Shown here: positions 8,448 to 14,902 of the stretch, one piece after another | Position numbering within the stretch: position 1 is the stretch's first letter | How the letters are laid out: every line of letters begins with the position of its first letter | Source: JBDTNL01 sp039933785 | GTDB lineage: Bacteria > Acidobacteriota > Thermoanaerobaculia > Multivoradales > JAGPDF01 | Reading direction: 5' to 3' | Length of the DNA stretch: 54,201 nucleotides | Assembly (NCBI GenBank): GCA_039933785.1 | Contig: JBDTNL010000024.1 | Location: forward strand, 1 to 54,201 | The notes under the pieces: model-generated | Told to the model about the DNA's origin: nothing | The model's database searches: none | The model's input: only the letters and a program-made list of their open reading frames with translations | Made by a program: the position numbers and the translations under genes

Positions 8448-9806
8448 CTAGTTCTTCTCGGGACAGAGCTTCCCGGCCGGAATGCGCAAGAGTAGCGGTT
8501 CACTCGGCTTGAAGACGTTGAAGTCGCCCTTGGCCTTGCGAAACTTGCCGTCTCCGCTGTTGGCGACGAAGACGAAGCCGTCCGGCGTGACCGTGCCGAG
8601 AGTCGGCTCGTCGAGCCACGGCGTGTTCATCTCCAAGACCTCCGTGCGGTCGATGCCCAACCCATCGCTGGTGAGGTGAAGGCTCAGAACTTTGTTGGGC
8701 TCGAGGCCGTTTTGCACCGCCACCAGGCAATTGCCGCTCCGCTGCAGGCCGTCGAATCCGAGCAGCGCCATGCCCTCGGGGACGCGCAGCCGGATGACGA
8801 TGCCCGCTCGTAGCTCGATCGCGAAGATGCCGCGGCCGTAGTCCGAAACGTACAGGCGCTGGCCGTCCGCGGAAAGCGCCATCCCCTGCGGTGAGCCCAA
8901 CTGCCCCGGCGGGATCAATACATCCAGCCGCCGCGCGTCCGCTGTCGCGGTGAAGATCGTGCCGCTCGCCGAGTCGGAAACGTACACGGCGCCGGCGGCG
9001 CCGAGCGCCACGTCGTCGAAGGTCGAGTCCGTACCGGGCGGCGGCAAGAGCTTGCGCTTCAGGCGGCCGCTGTCAAGATCGAAGGCGAAGAGCGCGGTGC
9101 GGCCGGCGTCCTCGGCGGTCACTCCTTGCATGGACTCGTCGGCCACGCTCGCCACCCAGAGCGTGCGTTGCGCGGCGTCGGCAGCGATGCCCATCGCCAT
9201 CCATAGACCATCCTGCGCCGGGCCCACGAGATCGCGAACTTCGCCGCTGCTCGACCGGCGCACGATCTTGCGCTCGTATTGGCTGCTGATCAGGAAGGCG
9301 CCGGTGCGGGCGTCGAAGGCGACGCCCTCGGGAACCAACTTGGTGTCGGAAATACGAAAAGCGACTTCGGCAAGGCCGACCCTCTGGTCGCGAAGTGACT
9401 GCAGACGGAGCCGGAGTCCCGCGGCTTCGGGGACATTCGCGAGCGACTTGAAATCGTTGGTTGGCGAGACCTCGGTCCACACGCCACGATCGGCCAGTCG
9501 GCTGAGCACTCCGATCGCTTCCGCCGGCTTGCCGTTGAGCGCGTAGGCCGAGGCCAGGCGGGCGAGCACCATCGGATGTTCCGGGGCGACCTTGGCGAGG
9601 GCTTCGAAGGCGCGTTGATACGCCGCGAAGTCGCCGCGCTCGTAGGCGGCGATGCCGGTGGTCCAGTCGTCCGCGGGCTCGGCGGCGGGGGCCGGAGTCG
9701 TGGCCGGCGCGGATTCTTGGACGGCGGCGAGCGATGTGCCGGGTAGTGCAATGGCCATCGCTAGGGCATGAATCGAAGCCAATATCCACGCTGCGTTGCG
9801 GCACAT
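8448..9806 (-). CDS. Exported SMP-30/NHL-like beta-propeller protein with TPR-like N-terminus
   Basis: A 452-residue exported protein. Residues 1-28 form a signal peptide (IHALAMAIALPGTSLAA). After an Ala/Pro-rich linker, residues about 45-130 read as TPR-like helices (AYERGDFAAYQRAFEALAKVAPEHP, ASAYALNGKPAEAIGVL). The rest is a beta-propeller of the SMP-30/gluconolactonase-like type: VPEGVAFDARTGAFLISSQ, DDVALGAAGAVYVSDSASG, GSPQGMALSADGQRLYVSDYGRG. The ATG at 9806 has TAGGAGACTGGAG upstream. It lies 10 bp after queG on the same strand. A sugar-lactone hydrolase or a scaffold are both possible; no catalytic residue can be assigned safely. Confidence 0.82.
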   Translation of the reverse strand: MCRNAAWILASIHALAMAIALPGTSLAAVQESAPATTPAPAAEPADDWTTGIAAYERGDFAAYQRAFEALAKVAPEHPMVLARLASAYALNGKPAEAIGVLSRLADRGVWTEVSPTNDFKSLANVPEAAGLRLRLQSLRDQRVGLAEVAFRISDTKLVPEGVAFDARTGAFLISSQYERKIVRRSSSGEVRDLVGPAQDGLWMAMGIAADAAQRTLWVASVADESMQGVTAEDAGRTALFAFDLDSGRLKRKLLPPPGTDSTFDDVALGAAGAVYVSDSASGTIFTATADARRLDVLIPPGQLGSPQGMALSADGQRLYVSDYGRGIFAIELRAGIVIRLRVPEGMALLGFDGLQRSGNCLVAVQNGLEPNKVLSLHLTSDGLGIDRTEVLEMNTPWLDEPTLGTVTPDGFVFVANSGDGKFRKAKGDFNVFKPSEPLLLRIPAGKLCPEKN

Positions 9807-9816
9807 CTCCAGTCTC

Positions 9817-10833
9817 CTAGGCGATCCGTTCGAGAGCCCAGCGGGCAGCGTCGGCGACCAGCGCGCTCGGATCGCTCGACAACGATTCGATGAGCGTCCT
9901 GGCCGAGACATCCCGCGCCGCGCCCAGGGCATAGAGCGCGTTGCGTCTCAGCCCATCGTAGCCTGCCCGCATCAAGGCCGTGCCCGCGGCAAGCCGGTCG
10001 AAGTCGGCGCGGGTCAGAGCGGCGAGCTCAGTGCTCGACATCTCGCCAATCGGCCGCGGCGCCGAGCGTACGTCGGCCGGGAGCGCTTCGGCGGTGTCGT
10101 TGTAGGGGCAGACTTCCTGACAGATGTCGCAGCCGAAGGCGTGGCCTTTGAGCCGCGGCCGCAGCGCCTCGGGGGCCGGGTGTCGATTCTCGATCGTCTG
10201 GTACGAAATGCAGCGCCGGGCATCGACGACTCCCGGCCGCGGGAAGGCCCGGGTCGGGCAGGCCCGCAAGCAGCGGTCACAGTCTCCGCAGAGCTCAGCG
10301 TGCGGGGTGTCATACGCATCGACTTCGCGATCGATGTAGAGCACCGAAAGCGTCAACCAGGACCCGTAGCGCGGATGAATCAGGCAGCCGTTCTTGCCGA
10401 TCCAACCAAGGCCGGCGCGCTCGGCCCAGACTTTCTCCATGGCGACGCCGGTATCGACGCAGGCATAGCTGCGCAGTCTTGGGTCGAGCGCCACGAGCCG
10501 CTTGCGCAGTGCCTTCATGCCGTCGCGATGGGCGTAGTGGTAGTCGCGGCCGCGCGCGTACCGCGCCACCGGCGAGGCGGACTCCGCTGCTGGATAGGGC
10601 AGGGCGAGCGCGATCACCGTGCGGGCGCCGCTCAGCACGACGCGCGGATCGAGCCGCTCGTCCAGCCGGCGATGCATCCACTCCATGTCGGCGGCATGGC
10701 CGGCGGCAAGCCAGCTCGCCAGGGGAGCGCTTGCGAGCGCCGCAGCCGGGGCGAAGCCAGCGAGCAGGAACCGGCACTCTACCGTCGCCGCGCGCACGGT
10801 CTCGGACGAGAGCACTGGATAAGCGTCCCTCAC
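9817..10833 (-). CDS. queG: Epoxyqueuosine reductase QueG
   Basis: A 338-residue cobalamin- and iron-sulfur-dependent enzyme that reduces epoxyqueuosine to queuosine in the tRNA wobble base. Diagnostic strings are DMEWMHRRLDERLDP near the N-terminus, CVDTGVAMEKVWAERAGLGWIGKNG, and the two [4Fe-4S] motifs CGDCDRCLRACPT and CDICQEVCPYN. The C-terminus RRNALYALGAARD is a HEAT-like repeat found in the family. I place the start at GTG 10833 because it overlaps the stop of the upstream membrane protein as GTGA; the frame continues upstream for over 100 codons, but that part is low-complexity and unlike QueG. The length fits the family. Confidence 0.93.
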   Translation of the reverse strand: MRDAYPVLSSETVRAATVECRFLLAGFAPAAALASAPLASWLAAGHAADMEWMHRRLDERLDPRVVLSGARTVIALALPYPAAESASPVARYARGRDYHYAHRDGMKALRKRLVALDPRLRSYACVDTGVAMEKVWAERAGLGWIGKNGCLIHPRYGSWLTLSVLYIDREVDAYDTPHAELCGDCDRCLRACPTRAFPRPGVVDARRCISYQTIENRHPAPEALRPRLKGHAFGCDICQEVCPYNDTAEALPADVRSAPRPIGEMSSTELAALTRADFDRLAAGTALMRAGYDGLRRNALYALGAARDVSARTLIESLSSDPSALVADAARWALERIA

Positions 10834-11540
10834 CGCATGCCCACCGCTTCCACCGCCCGAGACCCGGTGATTGCCGCCGCCGCGAAGAGCCCGAAGCGCG
10901 CGAGCCAAAAACGCCAGTCCGTGGTTGCGCCTGCCGCTACGCGCGGGCCGATCACCATGCACACAAAGGGAAGCGCGAGCAGGAAGACTCCCCAGCCGAG
11001 GGCGGCGGCGAGCTCGAGGCCGTGCGGGTCGGATGGCCCGGCAGCGGGCTGACTGAGCAGCTGCGGCAGATCGCGGGCAAGCACGCCGCGAAAGCCGGAC
11101 TCGCCGACCAGGATCGCCGGTACGGCGGCTGCGCGCCGCAGCCAGTCGGGCGCCGGCGGCATCGGCCACTCCGCCTCGGCGCCCCCGAGCTTAGCCAACG
11201 AGCGCGGGCCGCGGCGGAACAAGCCGAGCATTGAGGCGATGATCGCGACCAAAAACACCACGGGGCCCAAGAGCGGAATTCTCCGCATGAGGGCACCATC
11301 GGTGGTGCGGTCGGCCTTACCGCGGGTGAACACCACCAGGGCGAGCGAGAGGATCACCAGCCAAGCGGTCCAGGGGAAGCCGACCGGTCCGGGCTCGATC
11401 CACATTTCCGGGGGCCTCCCGGTGGCGCGCAAGAGCAGCGCCTCGACGACCAGCAACCAGAGGAGCAGCATGGCGTCTTCCCACTGCACCACGCGCGCCC
11501 ACGACCATTCCTCGCGAGGTATTTTCACGGGAGCGTGCAA
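10830..11540 (-). CDS. Hypothetical membrane protein coupled to queG
   Basis: About 236 residues with probable transmembrane segments near residues 24-38 (LLLWLLVVEALLL), 56-70 (WLVILSLALVVF), 90-107 (GPVVFLVAIIASMLGLF), 178-200 (GWGVFLLALPFVCMVIG) and 210-225. I do not recognise a family. The N-terminus is soluble with many Trp (EEWSWARVVQWED). The start is TTG 11540, supported by a TAGAGT box six bases before it; there is no Shine-Dalgarno sequence. An internal ATG after GGGAAG (residue 24) is an alternative. The stop TGA overlaps the queG GTG start, so queG translation probably depends on this gene. Nothing links it directly to queuosine. Confidence 0.7.
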   Translation of the reverse strand: MHAPVKIPREEWSWARVVQWEDAMLLLWLLVVEALLLRATGRPPEMWIEPGPVGFPWTAWLVILSLALVVFTRGKADRTTDGALMRRIPLLGPVVFLVAIIASMLGLFRRGPRSLAKLGGAEAEWPMPPAPDWLRRAAAVPAILVGESGFRGVLARDLPQLLSQPAAGPSDPHGLELAAALGWGVFLLALPFVCMVIGPRVAAGATTDWRFWLARFGLFAAAAITGSRAVEAVGMR

Positions 11541-11552
11541 ACCATGACTCTA
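11541..11552 (-). promoter_or_regulatory. Putative -10 box directly before a TTG start (leaderless)
   Basis: On the minus strand TAGAGT (11552-11547) is followed by CATGGT and then the TTG at 11540 of the membrane protein gene. This is the same TANNNT-N6 arrangement as before the GT4 gene. No convincing -35 element is seen. Confidence 0.35.
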
Positions 11553-11596
11553 GCGGATCACGTACGATCGTGGCTCACTCTCAGGGAGCGCCAGCG

Positions 11597-11644
11597 ATGC
11601 TGTCTTTCAACTCCAAGGCCGCGGTGACGCTTGCGCGCAGCTAG
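11597..11644 (+). CDS. 15-codon upstream frame with a good ribosome site (possible leader or frameshifted N-terminus)
   Basis: ATG 11597 has CAGGGAG about eight bases upstream, the only good ribosome site in this area. It reads MLSFNSKAAVTLARS and stops at TAG 11642-11644. The transpeptidase-like frame begins inside it at TTG 11631, with no ribosome site of its own. Either this is a leader peptide that reinitiates into the next frame, or a one-base indel (real or from sequencing) split the true N-terminus. The fused product would carry a plausible signal peptide. Confidence 0.35.
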   Translation: MLSFNSKAAVTLARS

Positions 11645-12398
11645 TCATCGACGGTCTTTGGCCGGGTGCTGCCGGAGTTTCTGCGCGCTCTTCGCGCTCT
11701 TCACGCTCTTCGAGCTCGTCGCCGCGGCGACGAGCGAGGCCTTCGCGGTCGAGGCGGTGTCTGCGCGCCCACCCTCCGCCCCATGGACGATGCGTGAGGG
11801 ACTCGCCGATAGGCTGCAGAAGACGTCGCCGACGCTGAATCCGCAGGTTCTCGAGCGGACGCTGACGGCGATCCGTTGCGCGATCGCTGGTGTGGGAGTC
11901 GCCGACTCCGGCAGGGCGCGCGATGCCGAGCCTCACGTCCTCGCGCTGGTCGACTACTCGCTGCCGTCGAGCGAGAAGCGGTTGTGGCTGTTCGACCTCG
12001 ACACCGAACGCCTGCTTTTTCATGAGCTCGTCGCGCACGGTATGGGCTCGGGTGAGAATGAGGCCGTTCATTTCTCGAATGAGGTCGGCACGCAGGCGAG
12101 TAGCCTCGGCCTCTTCCGAGCGGCCGAAACGTACCAGGGGCGCAACGGCTACTCCCTGCGACTCGACGGGCTCGAAGCGGGCTTCAACGATCGGGCGCGG
12201 GAACGGGCGATCGTCATTCACGGCGCCTGGTATGTCGACGGGGAGTTCCTCGCTGAGCACGGTCGTCTGGGGCGCAGCTGGGGCTGCCCGGCGCTCGACA
12301 TCCGGGTGGCGCGGCAGGCAATGACTGAGGCGGTTACACTAGGCCGTAAAACCCGCCGAGGAGACCCACCATGCGTAGAGTCCTGCCGTTCAGTCTGA
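11631..12398 (+). CDS. Murein L,D-transpeptidase catalytic domain (YkuD_2-type) protein
   Basis: A 255-residue exported protein. The hydrophobic run CALFALFTLFELVAAATSEAFA acts as a signal peptide. The catalytic region has IVIHGAWYV (conserved His) and LGRSWGCPAL with the nucleophilic Cys, the core of the family that forms or edits peptidoglycan cross-links or tethers proteins to the wall. The start is doubtful: the first possible codon is TTG 11631, just after an in-frame TGA (11625-11627), and it has no ribosome site (see the 15-codon frame). Its last 28 bases overlap the M20 peptidase gene, whose own ATG and ribosome site lie inside the end of this gene. It acts in the periplasm. Confidence 0.82.
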   Translation: MRAASHRRSLAGCCRSFCALFALFTLFELVAAATSEAFAVEAVSARPPSAPWTMREGLADRLQKTSPTLNPQVLERTLTAIRCAIAGVGVADSGRARDAEPHVLALVDYSLPSSEKRLWLFDLDTERLLFHELVAHGMGSGENEAVHFSNEVGTQASSLGLFRAAETYQGRNGYSLRLDGLEAGFNDRARERAIVIHGAWYVDGEFLAEHGRLGRSWGCPALDIRVARQAMTEAVTLGRKTRRGDPPCVESCRSV

Positions 12399-13690
12399 GC
12401 TGTGCTGCCCTGTTACTCAATTCCTGGGGAGCCCAAGCGGCAAAACCCGCGGATCTGCGGGCCCGAATCGATGCCGAGGCGGCGAAGGTGGCGCCAGCGA
12501 TGATCGCCGACCGGCACACCATTCACCAGAACCCGGAGCTCGGCTATGAGGAAGTCGCGACCTCCAAGCTAGTGGCCGACGCCTTGCGGGCCGCCGGCCT
12601 CGAGGTGCAGACCGGCATCGCCAAGACCGGTGTGGTGGCGATTCTCAAGGGCGGCAAGCCGGGGCCCGTGATCGCCGTCCGCGCCGACATGGACGCTCTG
12701 CCGGTCACCGAGGACACCGATTTGCCATTCAAGTCCACCAAACGCGAGACCTATCTTGGCAAGGACGTCGGCGTGGCCCATGCCTGTGGCCACGACATCC
12801 ACACGACCTCGCTGCTTGGCACCGCGTTGGTGCTGGCGTCGATGCGCGCCGACTTGCCGGGAACGGTGAAATTTATCTTTCAACCCGACGAAGAGGGTCC
12901 GCCGCCGGGAGAGATCACCGGTGCGTTGGCGATGTTTCGCGCCGGCGTGCTCGACAACCCCAAGCCGGAGGCGATCTTCGCCCTCCACACCTTCAACGAG
13001 GTTGGCGACGGCGTGGTTGCCGAAGTCGGCAAGGTGGGTGTCACTTCGGGCCCCGCGTACGCAGCGGTCGACCAGTTCGTCATCACCATCAAGGGCAAGC
13101 AATCGCACGGCGCCTACCCGCACCTCGGTATCGATCCCATCGTGATCGGCGCGCAGGCGGTCGAAGCTCTGCAGACTATTCGCTCGCGCAACCTCCCGGC
13201 CACCGAGCCGAGTGTCGTCACGGTGGGCATTTTTCGCGGCGGCGAGCGCTTCAACATCATCCCGGCCGAGGTGCACCTCGAGGGCACCGTGCGCACCTAC
13301 AGCGTCGCCGCTCGCGACACCGTCCAACGCCGCATGCGCGAGATTCTCGAAGGCGTCACACACGCCGGCGGAGGCACGTTCGAGCTCGAGTACAACGAGA
13401 ACGCCCCGGTGACGGTCAACGATCCCAAGCTCTTCGATCGCATGCGCTCGTCTCTCGATCGCACGCTCGGCAAGGTCAACGTGGTCGACTCTCCGGCGAC
13501 CATGGGCGGCGAGGACTACGGTTATTTCTCGCGCGAGGTCCCGGGCTTCTACTACCGCCTCGGCATCGTCAAGCCGGGGACGACGACGACCGGGCTGCAC
13601 ACGCCGACGTATCGCCCGGACGATTCAGCGATCCTGGTCGGGATCCGCTCGATGTCGAACCTGCTGGTCGACTACCTGCAGGGGAACTAG
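12371..13690 (+). CDS. Exported M20-family amidohydrolase/peptidase
   Basis: A 439-residue zinc hydrolase of the M20D group (hippurate hydrolase/IAA-amino-acid hydrolase-like). Residues 1-23 are a signal peptide ending SWGAQA. The metal-site strings are VIAVRADMDALPVTE, VAHACGHDIHTT (Cys-Gly-His-Asp metal binding), FQPDEEGPPPGE (Glu pair), a His in IFALHTFNE, and GGEDYGYFS near the C-terminus. The lid domain includes KGKQSHGAYPHLGIDPIV. ATG 12371 is preceded by GAGGAGACCCACC. The gene overlaps the previous one by 28 bases. It probably deacylates N-acyl amino acids or trims peptides in the periplasm; the substrate is not known. Confidence 0.93.
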   Translation: MRRVLPFSLSCAALLLNSWGAQAAKPADLRARIDAEAAKVAPAMIADRHTIHQNPELGYEEVATSKLVADALRAAGLEVQTGIAKTGVVAILKGGKPGPVIAVRADMDALPVTEDTDLPFKSTKRETYLGKDVGVAHACGHDIHTTSLLGTALVLASMRADLPGTVKFIFQPDEEGPPPGEITGALAMFRAGVLDNPKPEAIFALHTFNEVGDGVVAEVGKVGVTSGPAYAAVDQFVITIKGKQSHGAYPHLGIDPIVIGAQAVEALQTIRSRNLPATEPSVVTVGIFRGGERFNIIPAEVHLEGTVRTYSVAARDTVQRRMREILEGVTHAGGGTFELEYNENAPVTVNDPKLFDRMRSSLDRTLGKVNVVDSPATMGGEDYGYFSREVPGFYYRLGIVKPGTTTTGLHTPTYRPDDSAILVGIRSMSNLLVDYLQGN

Positions 13691-13741
13691 TTCGCGTGCG
13701 CATCAGGCCATGACTCGCTTTGACCCGCGGTGGACCGATCT

Positions 13742-13753
13742 CACGTATACGTG
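13742..13753. promoter_or_regulatory. 12-bp perfect palindrome CACGTATACGTG before a secreted-protein gene
   Basis: CACGTATACGTG is its own reverse complement and lies 27 bases before ATG 13781. TTGACC at 13720-13725 is a fair -35 box. Possible -10 hexamers overlap the palindrome, for example ACGTAT at 17 bp spacing. A regulator bound here would block the promoter. No regulator is assigned. Confidence 0.4.
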
Positions 13754-13780
13754 GGTGAGGACCAACAACAAGGAGACCCC

Positions 13781-14239
13781 ATGCGCTCCACCTTGAACTG
13801 CTTGCTCGTCAGTTGTGCTCTGTTGTCTCCCTGGGTTGCTTTAGCCGCGGCCCTGCCCGCCGACGGCGGCGATCCCGGCAAGGCATACCGTGCGTGTCTC
13901 GAAGCCGTAGCCAAACCCAGCAAGGTGGGGATCGTCGATCTGTGCTTCGCCAAGAACGATCCCTGGCTGGCGGGAAAGAACCTCGACTACTTCGACGACC
14001 GGACGTTTGTCGTCGAGGTGCGGCAGGTGTACGGCGCCCTGCAGCTGGTCGATGTCGCCATCTCGGGCGGACAACTGAGCGGCGACCAGGCGGTTCTGCA
14101 AGTCGCCGGCAAGCGGCTCCTCCAGCGGCAGGAGCCCACCGGCGACATCGTCGAGGTCAGCCGCTCGCCTGCGAAGGGCACCGTTTCGATGGTGAAAGCA
14201 GCCAACGGCTGGCGGCCGTCGCGCAGCGACTTGCACTAG
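13781..14239 (+). CDS. Small secreted protein of unknown function
   Basis: 152 residues starting at ATG 13781, which has a strong site AAGGAGACCCC; the longer frame from 13730 is not needed. A signal peptide (LLVSCALLSPWVALAAA) precedes a mature part with GKAYRACLEAVAKPSKVGIVDLCFAKNDPWLAGKN-like text in which two Cys could form a disulfide. I see TFVVEVRQVYGALQLVDVAIS strands and a C-terminal WRPSRSDLH. I do not recognise a family. It precedes the ECF sigma gene on the same strand with 48 bp between, so it may be co-regulated with that signalling cluster. Confidence 0.75.
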   Translation: MRSTLNCLLVSCALLSPWVALAAALPADGGDPGKAYRACLEAVAKPSKVGIVDLCFAKNDPWLAGKNLDYFDDRTFVVEVRQVYGALQLVDVAISGGQLSGDQAVLQVAGKRLLQRQEPTGDIVEVSRSPAKGTVSMVKAANGWRPSRSDLH

Positions 14240-14274
14240 GTTCGTCGATTGCTGCCCCAGCTGCCGCCGCGGCC

Positions 14275-14287
14275 TATACTGCCGGCA
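14275..14287 (+). promoter_or_regulatory. Putative -10 box directly before GTG start of ECF sigma gene (leaderless)
   Basis: TATACT (14275-14280) is followed by seven bases and then GTG 14288. No Shine-Dalgarno sequence is present. A weak TTGCTG lies 20 bases upstream of the box. This is the best -10 match among the leaderless-type sites. Confidence 0.45.
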
Positions 14288-14902
14288 GTGACCAGTGAAC
14301 CAGCTCCGCCTGGCGAAGTGACGCAGTTGCTGCGCGCGGCCGCCGCCGGGGACCCGCCGGCGGTGGATCGGCTCTTCGAGTTGCTCTACTCCGAGCTCCG
14401 GCGCATCGCCGGCCATCAGCGGCGCGCCGTTTCCGGTGGTTTGACGCTCAACACCACGGCGCTCGTTCACGAGGCCTATCTCAAGCTCTCGCAGCACCAG
14501 GGGTGGTCGACGCGCGACCGCAGCCATTTCTTCGCCCTGTGCGCTCGCGCCATGCGCCAAATCCTCATCGACGGGGCGCGTCGCCGGGGCGCCGGCCGAC
14601 GCGGGGGCTCGGTTGGGCCGCTGCTCGAGCTCGACGAGATCGACCTCGGCGTGCCCGAGCCTGAGCGCGGGGTGGAGGACATTCTGGCCCTCGATCAGGC
14701 GCTTGCGAAGTTGGCCGGAGTCGACGCCGACCTGGCGCGCCTGGTGGAGTTTCGCTACTTCGCCGGCCTCACCATCGAGGAGATCGCCGAGCTGACCGAG
14801 GTCTCGCCCTCCACGCTGAAGCGCGGTTGGCGCACGGCTCGCGCGTTTCTCCACAGTGAGCTCATGGCGCCGCCGCAGGCGGTGGCCCGTCCCGCACCGT
14901 GA
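14288..14902 (+). CDS. ECF RNA polymerase sigma factor (PF07638, kinase-associated type)
   Basis: A 204-residue sigma factor. Region 2 includes VDRLFELLYSELRRIAGHQRR, then LNTTALVHEAYLKLSQ and HFFALCARAMRQILIDGARRRGAGRRGG, the typical PF07638 layout. Region 4 has RLVEFRYFAGLTIEEIAELTEVSPSTLKRGWRTAR-like text, the helix-turn-helix that reads the -35 element. GTG 14288 is chosen because of the -10 box seven bases before it; TTG 14249 is the longer alternative. Its stop overlaps the kinase GTG (GTGA), so both are made together. No anti-sigma gene lies nearby. In related sigma-kinase pairs the kinase phosphorylates the sigma factor to switch it on; that is an inference here. Confidence 0.9.
   Translation: MTSEPAPPGEVTQLLRAAAAGDPPAVDRLFELLYSELRRIAGHQRRAVSGGLTLNTTALVHEAYLKLSQHQGWSTRDRSHFFALCARAMRQILIDGARRRGAGRRGGSVGPLLELDEIDLGVPEPERGVEDILALDQALAKLAGVDADLARLVEFRYFAGLTIEEIAELTEVSPSTLKRGWRTARAFLHSELMAPPQAVARPAP

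Noticed and set aside
10834..11169. Longer QueG starting near 11169
   Set aside because: It would overlap the membrane protein in another frame; the extra residues are Arg/Gly-rich and absent from QueG proteins. The GTGA overlap gives a natural start.
12569..13600. 343-codon antisense frame in the M20 peptidase gene
   Set aside because: Opposite to a gene with complete catalytic motifs; His/Gly/Arg-rich text without a domain.
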